Assembly (NCBI GenBank): GCA_021292165.1
Contig: CM037876.1
Coordinates: 206,978,200-207,042,199, forward strand
DNA from: Shinisaurus crocodilurus
Taxonomy: Eukaryota; Chordata; Lepidosauria; Squamata; Shinisauridae
DNA length: 64,000 bases
Reading direction: 5' to 3'
Positions within the stretch are counted from its first letter, which is position 1. Each line of letters begins with the position of its first letter. Shown piece by piece: positions 58,324 through 64,000 of the stretch. A model generated the notes under the pieces. It did not search any database. It was given only the letters and a program-made list of their open reading frames with translations, and was not told the origin of the DNA. Made by a program: the position numbers and the translations under genes.

Positions 58324-58700
58324 AGCGAACTTTCCGAGGACTTGAGTTCGAAATCACGCCACTCCTCTCCCTTCTGCGCCGCGAAAACGTCCGAGTCGTG
58401 AGACTGGGGAGCCGCCCGGGGAAAAGTTATTAGGAAGACAAAAGTTCGTCCATTTACCGAATGAGCCAAGGCAGAGAATTAACTTCTCGCTAGACTCTCG
58501 GCTCCCACATCCCACCGGATTGCGTTTCGGGGGAAAGGGGACTGTTCTAGATTTCCTGTGTCTATATAAGAAGTTAAACTTTCACACTCCGCCTTTCTAA
58601 GGCCCAGCCCTAAGGCGGAGCTACCTTCCTATTTACGTCACCGGCACGCCGCCTCCCTAAACTTACAGGCCTCTCCATGCGCTGAAATCAAATCGTCGAA
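58324..58700 (-). promoter_or_regulatory. Promoter and 5'UTR of the death receptor
   Basis: GC- and CpG-rich stretch directly upstream of the ATG. A TATATA motif at about 58563-58568 would place the transcription start near 58535 and give a 5'UTR of about 210 nt. The motif is palindromic, so its direction is not fixed. No repeat is present. Start site is inferred. Confidence 0.5.
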
Positions 58701-58983
58701 ACTTTAAGCACCCCTTAGTAGCCCTGGTGGATGGCGGGGTTGCCAGGATTGCAGCTTTGGGGACTGTGGATTACGCCACCGTTCTAAAACAGCCTGGAGC
58801 AGCTGGGCGGGATGTCTAGACCCGTGCACTCCAGTGGCTTCAACGCTTTTTCTGTCTGGCTGCAGGGGGAGGTGGTTGTTCGACGGTGTCTGTTGTTTTA
58901 CGTGCTGTGCCATGCGGATCTCATTTGTTACCACTGATGGTATTGAACATCTATGTGAAACAGCTGGGAAAGATCATCCACAC

Positions 58984-59104
58984 CAGCCTTCCCCAACCTG
59001 GGGCCCTCCAGATGTGTTGGACTACAACTCCCAGCATCCCCAGCCAGGGGATGCTGGGAGTTGTAGCCCAACACACCTGGAGGGCCCCAGGTTGGGGAAG
59101 GCTG
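58984..59104. repeat. Near-perfect palindromic MITE (family A)
   Basis: 121 bp, ends CAGCCTTCCCCAACCTGG and CCAGGTTGGGGAAGGCTG. The halves fold onto each other almost without mismatch. No clear flanking duplication. Confidence 0.85.
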
Positions 59105-59579
59105 ACCCATAGCCCAGGTATATATTGCACCATTTAAGCATCCAAGAGCAGCCCCCTCTGTTTTAAACCAGGATTGGGAGGCCGGCCGTGATTGACCAGA
59201 GAAGGTGAAACAAAGCTAAATCCAGACATGAGGGATGCGATGCCTTGTGGGGAATCCCAAAGCTTTAGTCTTTGAGAACGATATGAATTTCCACATCTGA
59301 ACAGGTCAAGAGTGAGAGTACTCCTGGGCTGCATCTTGCCCCTGGATAAGCAGGCAGAGTGGCCAAGAGCCTTTTATCAACTGCATCTGTTGCACAGGTT
59401 TTGATCTCTGGAGGAGTGGGCAGCTTTACTATGCTTATCTACTATTTGTAACCTCTAGGCTAGATTAGAACTAACATTCCTTACATGTGGGTGCGCTTGA
59501 AGAAGTCAGAAACTACAGTGGATGCAGAATGCTGCTGCTCACCTTGCAAGCTACGGGAGGGAAATGATTATGCCACCTC

Positions 59580-59720
59580 ATTTGTTGGTTACATTTCTAT
59601 AACTGCCCAATAGCCGAAGCTCTCTGGGCAGTTTGCAAAATTAAAACCTTAAAAATACATTATAAAAAACATATATATACAAACATATAAACAGGCAACA
59701 CACATTTCTCTGAAATAATT
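59580..59720 (-). mobile_element. L2-type LINE 3' fragment
   Basis: Plus strand TAACTGCCCAATAGCCGAAG and CTCTGGGCAGTTTGCAAAAT, like 18020-18100. Confidence 0.5.
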
Positions 59721-60177
59721 TAAAACAATCCGCAACAAGAGTTTCAAGAGTTAGCATCAAAAATGCAAGCTATTTCTTCCCACTCCCACCGGAGTTACTC
59801 CGGTTCAAGGACCCTCTTCCTCCGGGACTGGTGTAAATTTCCCGCATCTTGAGGGTGTTTGGAGACTGGGAGGGCTTTGGACTTTGGATATGCAGATAAA
59901 GGCTCTCCCCTTCCGCCCCTTTTAACCTCTCTTGATGTCAGAGCTCCAATAGGCCCCTTCCAACTCTTAAGATCTATGAATCTATGTTGGGGAGGTCAGT
60001 GTTGTGGACGTTTCTGCAGGGGCTGGGAGTGGGGGGTTTCAGGTTGGATCTTCCTCTCCAGTGGTGCATCTTTCTCTCTATCCTTGATTAGGGAGAGATC
60101 TGAACAATCCTATGGCCCCAGGGGCCATAGGATTGCAGCCTAAACCTTCAAGCCCAGCCCCGTATTTCATGCATTGA

Positions 60178-60344
60178 TTTCATAGATCATAGAGTTAGAA
60201 GGAGCCTACAAGGCCATCGAGTCCAACCCCCTGCTCAATGCAGGAAACTAGAGGAGGGGTCTCCCATCCAAGTCATAACCAGGCCTGATCCTGCTTAGCT
60301 TTGCACACGCAGACAAACTGAGCCAGCGTAAGCTACAGGCCTGA
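60178..60344 (-). repeat. 5S-rRNA-derived SINE with CR1-like tail, copy 5
   Basis: Same structure as the other copies. It lies 0.5 kb from a CR1 LINE whose 3' end resembles its tail. Confidence 0.8.
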
Positions 60345-60844
60345 TATCTCTTTAATGTGGCCACCCCTTGAAAATTTAGAGCATGTTCTTGCCTCCTAAA
60401 GATTAGATATACCTGAGCCGATATTTAAAATCAGGCCTGGGAAGACTGTCATCTTGAACGGTGGCGAAGAAATGCGTTGCTTTATTTTAATGCATCGATA
60501 AATTTTAAAAAACTGACTATAGAGCAACACATATAGAGAAAAGTGCTACAGAAAATATGTAACTTAAGGCGCAGTCCCATGCAAGTTTAGACTGCAAAAA
60601 GCCTTTTTTTCCACCTGTTCCCAGCATGTGGTGCCATTTTAAGGGACTTATCAAACTCAGCCAGGCCAAGTTCCAGTTTTATTTGGAAATGCAAGATTTT
60701 GCCATTCACGGAAAAACAATACCAGAAAAAGAGCCAGTTTGCATGTTGAAACAACCCAGTTAACCAACCATGAGTTGTTGAGAAGATGAGCAGCAGTGAG
60801 CAGACAAGCTGGTTTCTGGGCACCCGCCTGCTCCTACTGCGATC

Positions 60845-62275
60845 ATAGAATCATAGAAAAGTAGAGTTGGAAGGGGCCTACAAGGCCATCGAGTCCAACC
60901 CCCTGCTCAATGCAGGAATCCAGGTCAAAGCATCCCTGACAGATGACTGTCCAGCCGCACCTTGAATGCCTCCAGAGTGGGAGAGCTCACCACCTCCCTA
61001 GGTAGTAGGTTCCATTGTCTTATTGCTCTGACAGTCAGAAAATTTTTCCTGATATTTAGGTGGAATCTGGGTTCCTGTAATTTGAGCCCATTATTCCGTG
61101 TCCTGCAAACTGGGATGATCGAGAAGAGATCCTGGCCCTCCTCTGTGTGACAACCCTTCAAGTACTGGAAGAGTGCTATCATATCTCCCCTCAGTCTCCT
61201 CTTCTGAAGGCTAAACATGCCCAGTTCTTTCAGTCTCTCCTCATAGGGCCTTGTTTCCAGTCCCTTTATCATCCTTGTTGCCCTCCTCTGAACCCTCTCC
61301 AGTTTGTCTATGTCCTTCTTAAAGTGTGGTGCCCAGAACTGGACGCAATACTCAAGATGAGGCCTAACCAGTGCCGAGTAAAGGGGAATTATCACTTCAC
61401 GTGATTTGGAAGCAATACTTCTATTAATGCAGCCCAAAATAGCATTTGCCTTCTTTGCAGCCGCATCGCATTGCTGGCTCATATTCAGTTTGTGATCTAC
61501 AACAATTCCAAGATCCTTCTCACTTGTGGTATTGTTGAGCCAAGTGTCCCCCATTCTGTAACTCTGCATTTGGTTTACTTTCCCTAGGTGCAGCACTTGG
61601 CATTTATCCCTGTTAAATTTCATTCTGTTGTTTTTGGCCCAGCGCTCCAGCCTATCGAGATCTCCTTGAATTTTGTTTCTTTCTTCCAGAGTATTAGCTG
61701 TTCCACCCAACTCTGTGTCATCTGCAAATTTGATAAGCATTCCCTGTACCTCCTGATCCAAGTCATTAATAAAAATGTTGAAGAGCACCGGGCCCAGGAC
61801 CGAGCCCTGTGGTACCCCGCTTGTTACCTCTCCCCAGTTTGAGAAGGAACCATTGATAAGCACCCTTTGAGTCCGATTCTGTAGCCAATTGTGGATCCAC
61901 CTGATAGTTGTTACATCTAGCCCACTTTTAGCTAGCTTGCTAATCAGGATATCATGAGGCTCTTTGTCGAAAGCTTTGCTGAAGTCCAGGTATATTATGT
62001 CCACAGCATTCCCACAGTCTACAAGGGAGGTTACCCAGTCAAAAAATGAGATCAGATTAGTCTGGCAGGATTTGTTCTTGACAAATCCATGCTGGCTTGT
62101 AGTAATCACTGCATTGCTTTCAAGGTGCTTGTAGACTGACTTCTTTATAATCTGCTCCAATATTTTCCCAGGGATTGATGTCAGACTGACTGGCCTATAG
62201 TTCCCAGGTTCCTCCTTCTTGCCCTTTTTGCTTCGTCCCTGGATTATCATGATGTTTGAACCTGGAACTCTGGGT
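60845..62275 (-). mobile_element. CR1 LINE, 5'-truncated, with long reverse-transcriptase frame
   Basis: A single uninterrupted minus-strand frame of 455 codons (60925-62292) encodes a CR1 reverse transcriptase: NYRPVSLTSIPGKILEQ, YLDFSKAFD, SGVPQGSVLGPVLF and FADDTEL (catalytic DD). The post-RT domain ends SPTLEAFKVRLDSHL. The 3' end is TTCTATGATTCTATGA, the CR1 8-mer repeat. The endonuclease half is missing, so it cannot move alone, but it looks young. It interrupts a foldback element (halves near 60730-60840 and 62276-62370). Confidence 0.93.
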
Positions 62276-62890
62276 TGCTGGGAGATGAACAACCCAATTT
62301 GAACCCGGGGTTAAACCAACCGTATTTTCAACAACCCACAGTCAACAAACCAACATGTGAACTGGGTGTGGAAAACAGTTTGGGGTAGGATGCAGGATCG
62401 GATGTGGTGTCCATAAACCTCGTGTGGGGACAGATATGGACAAAACTGTTAAACCTCAGCAAACCACCGATTTAGACGCACAGCAGCCTCTTAATGCTGA
62501 TCTTGGAGGCTTCTGGGATTTCAGTGCCCTGCTGGGCTGCTGCTGGCAGGGCAGGAGGAGTGATGGAGGCGATTTTCACCTCTCCGTCCTCCTTTTTTAT
62601 TTCATCCTCTAGACCAGTGCTTCTCAAATAGTGGGGCGCGCCCCCCTGGGGGGGCGCGAGGCTCCGTAAAGGGGGGCGCGCCTGATTGGCCAAACCAATT
62701 GGTAGGCCCGCGTGAGGCAGCGTCATGCTGCGCGCCAGGGCTCAGGCCGTGATGCGGCGGACGGGGACGACGGGCCTACCTGCTGCCTCCGTGCCGGCCG
62801 CGCTGGACCCGCCGCTGCCCGTCGCATCATGTCCTGCGCGCCGGATCCGCCGCTGCCCGTCGCATCATGTCCTGCGCGCCGGATCCGCCG

Positions 62891-63053
62891 CCCGTCACGT
62901 CATGTCCTGCGCGCTGGATCCCCGCGCTCTGTTTTTGGCGGGGGGGAACCAGGGCAACAGGGCTGTTTAAGTCCTGTTGCTGCCCTGGTTCCCCCCCCCC
63001 CGCCGCCAAAAACAGAGCGCGGGGATCCAGCGCACAGGGCATGACGCGACGGG
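62891..63053. repeat. Long inverted repeat inside the hAT element
   Basis: Arms 62891-62962 and 62973-63053 are nearly complementary (for example GGATCCCCGCGCTCTG and CAGAGCGCGGGGATCC) around a loop of about 10 nt. Confidence 0.9.
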
Positions 63054-63087
63054 CTGCGACGGCGGGTCCAGAGGCGGAGCCGGCTTC

Positions 63088-63311
63088 AGCGGCGCGGAGA
63101 ACACGCCGCTCAGAAGAGCGACGGACGGCAGCAGCAGCTTGAGCGGCGCAGAGAATGCTCCGCGCCGCTCAGAAGAGTGACGGGCGGCGGTGGCGGCGGC
63201 AGCAGCAGCTTGAGCGGCGCGGAGAATGCTCCGCGCTGCTCAGAAGAGCGACGGGCGGCGGCGGCAGCAGCTTGAGCGGCGCGGAGAACGCTCCACGCCG
63301 CTCAGAAGAGT
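63088..63311. repeat. Tandem GC-rich repeat, four units of 50-75 bp
   Basis: Each unit starts AGCGGCGCGGAGAA and contains CGCCGCTCAGAAGAG and a variable GGCGG/CAGCAG run. Each unit can itself fold. Confidence 0.9.
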
Positions 63312-64000
63312 GAGATCGGGCCGCCACAGGAACGATCGGAAGAGCCCAGGTAAGGCTCGTATTACATCCCTGCCGTGCGTTCCCATGCAGCCGCCTCATT
63401 CTTGCCCCCCAGCCGCCTCATTCCCGCCCCCCAGCCGCCTCATTCCCTCCTAGCCAGCACCTCCTCCTCCTTTCCCCACATTCTCCCTGGCTTCTTCACA
63501 ATCCCCCCCTCTTTCCCCCTAAATTACCTTCAGGCTATGTGTACAATGTAGTACTATTTAAAAAAATTGAGTTGATGTTTTTTTCAATAAAAAACTGTTT
63601 GTATCATTGAAAGCCCTGTTATTGTGTTTTTCTTTTAAGACAAAATATGTTAATTAGTTCAGACAACTGTATGAGTTGTTTTTACTAAACTAAAACCCCA
63701 GTATTCAGGTTTAATTGCAGTGTTGGCACTTTGAAATAAATAAGTTGGTTTTGTGTTGCAGTTTGGGCACTCGGGCTCAAAAAGGTTTGCCATCACTGCT
63801 TTAAGGTGTACTTATAACAATTTTATAGACAAATGATACTATTTACAGTCGCGTGGGGGGGCGCGAAATGTTTTCTTCTTCCTAGGGGGGGCATGACAGA
63901 AAATAATTGAGAAGCACTGCTCTAGACGGGCCTCTGAGCCCATCTAGAGTCACACTGCTGGTGGTGGGGCTAGAGGCCAAAGGGTACAGTGCATCCTGGT

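Larger units (their letters stand above)
62615..63919. mobile_element. Non-autonomous hAT element, 1.3 kb, with CpG-rich repeat block
   Basis: 13-bp inverted ends (CAGTGCTTCTCAA) and a perfect 8-bp duplication CTCTAGAC at 62607-62614 and 63920-63927. The left half (62700-63350) is very GC-rich. A CAG/GTAAGG donor-like site ends it at 63349 on the plus strand. The rest is AT-rich. No transposase domain, so a deletion derivative. Confidence 0.93.

Noticed and set aside
57899..58401. Several long GC-rich open frames on both strands around receptor exon 1
   Set aside because: They are shadows of a CpG-rich promoter. Only the 45-nt signal-peptide piece is supported by a splice donor and an in-frame partner exon.

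Overview
The window is vertebrate nuclear DNA, and most likely from a lizard or other squamate. Two intron-rich host genes lie in an AT-rich background crowded with squamate-type repeats: Sauria-like tRNA SINEs, CR1 and L2 LINEs, hAT and Tigger-like DNA transposons, a DIRS retrotransposon and solo LTRs. Nothing bacterial is present. Species cannot be assigned from the sequence alone.

Both host genes are on the minus strand. (1) 58323 down to 27202 is a complete TNF-receptor-superfamily death receptor. Ten coding exons splice in frame into a 357-codon reading frame: signal peptide, three cysteine-rich domains, one membrane helix, a spacer and a C-terminal death domain. (2) 17456 down past base 1 is the 5' part of CARS1 (cytosolic cysteinyl-tRNA synthetase): a short first coding exon in a CpG-rich promoter, and the 246-nt cassette exon that encodes its GST-C-like N-terminal domain. 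The remaining CARS1 exons lie left of the window. From established knowledge, mouse carries the decoy-type receptors Tnfrsf22, Tnfrsf23 and Tnfrsf26 beside Cars1. The receptor here is therefore probably the reptilian relative of that cluster, but it keeps a death domain.

Layout: 1-17.5 kb CARS1 5' end and introns; 17.5-26.2 kb intergenic, with nested elements (hAT-like element, L2, two solo LTRs of one family, a 1.08-kb hAT element); 26.2-27.2 kb probable receptor 3'UTR; 27.2-58.3 kb receptor gene, with a roughly 4-kb DIRS element in intron 5 and a three-layer nest (SINE, foldback element, solo LTR) in intron 2; 58.3-58.7 kb receptor promoter; 58.7-64 kb upstream flank with a CR1 LINE and a 1.3-kb hAT element containing a CpG-rich repeat block.

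The two genes are neighbours but functionally unrelated (tRNA charging; death or cytokine signalling at the plasma membrane). The most interesting points are the death-domain receptor at the CARS1 locus, its 17-nt microexon and phase-symmetric membrane exon, an ATF4-type response element at the CARS1 start, a 5S-rRNA-derived SINE with a CR1-like tail, and several insertions with exact target-site duplications.
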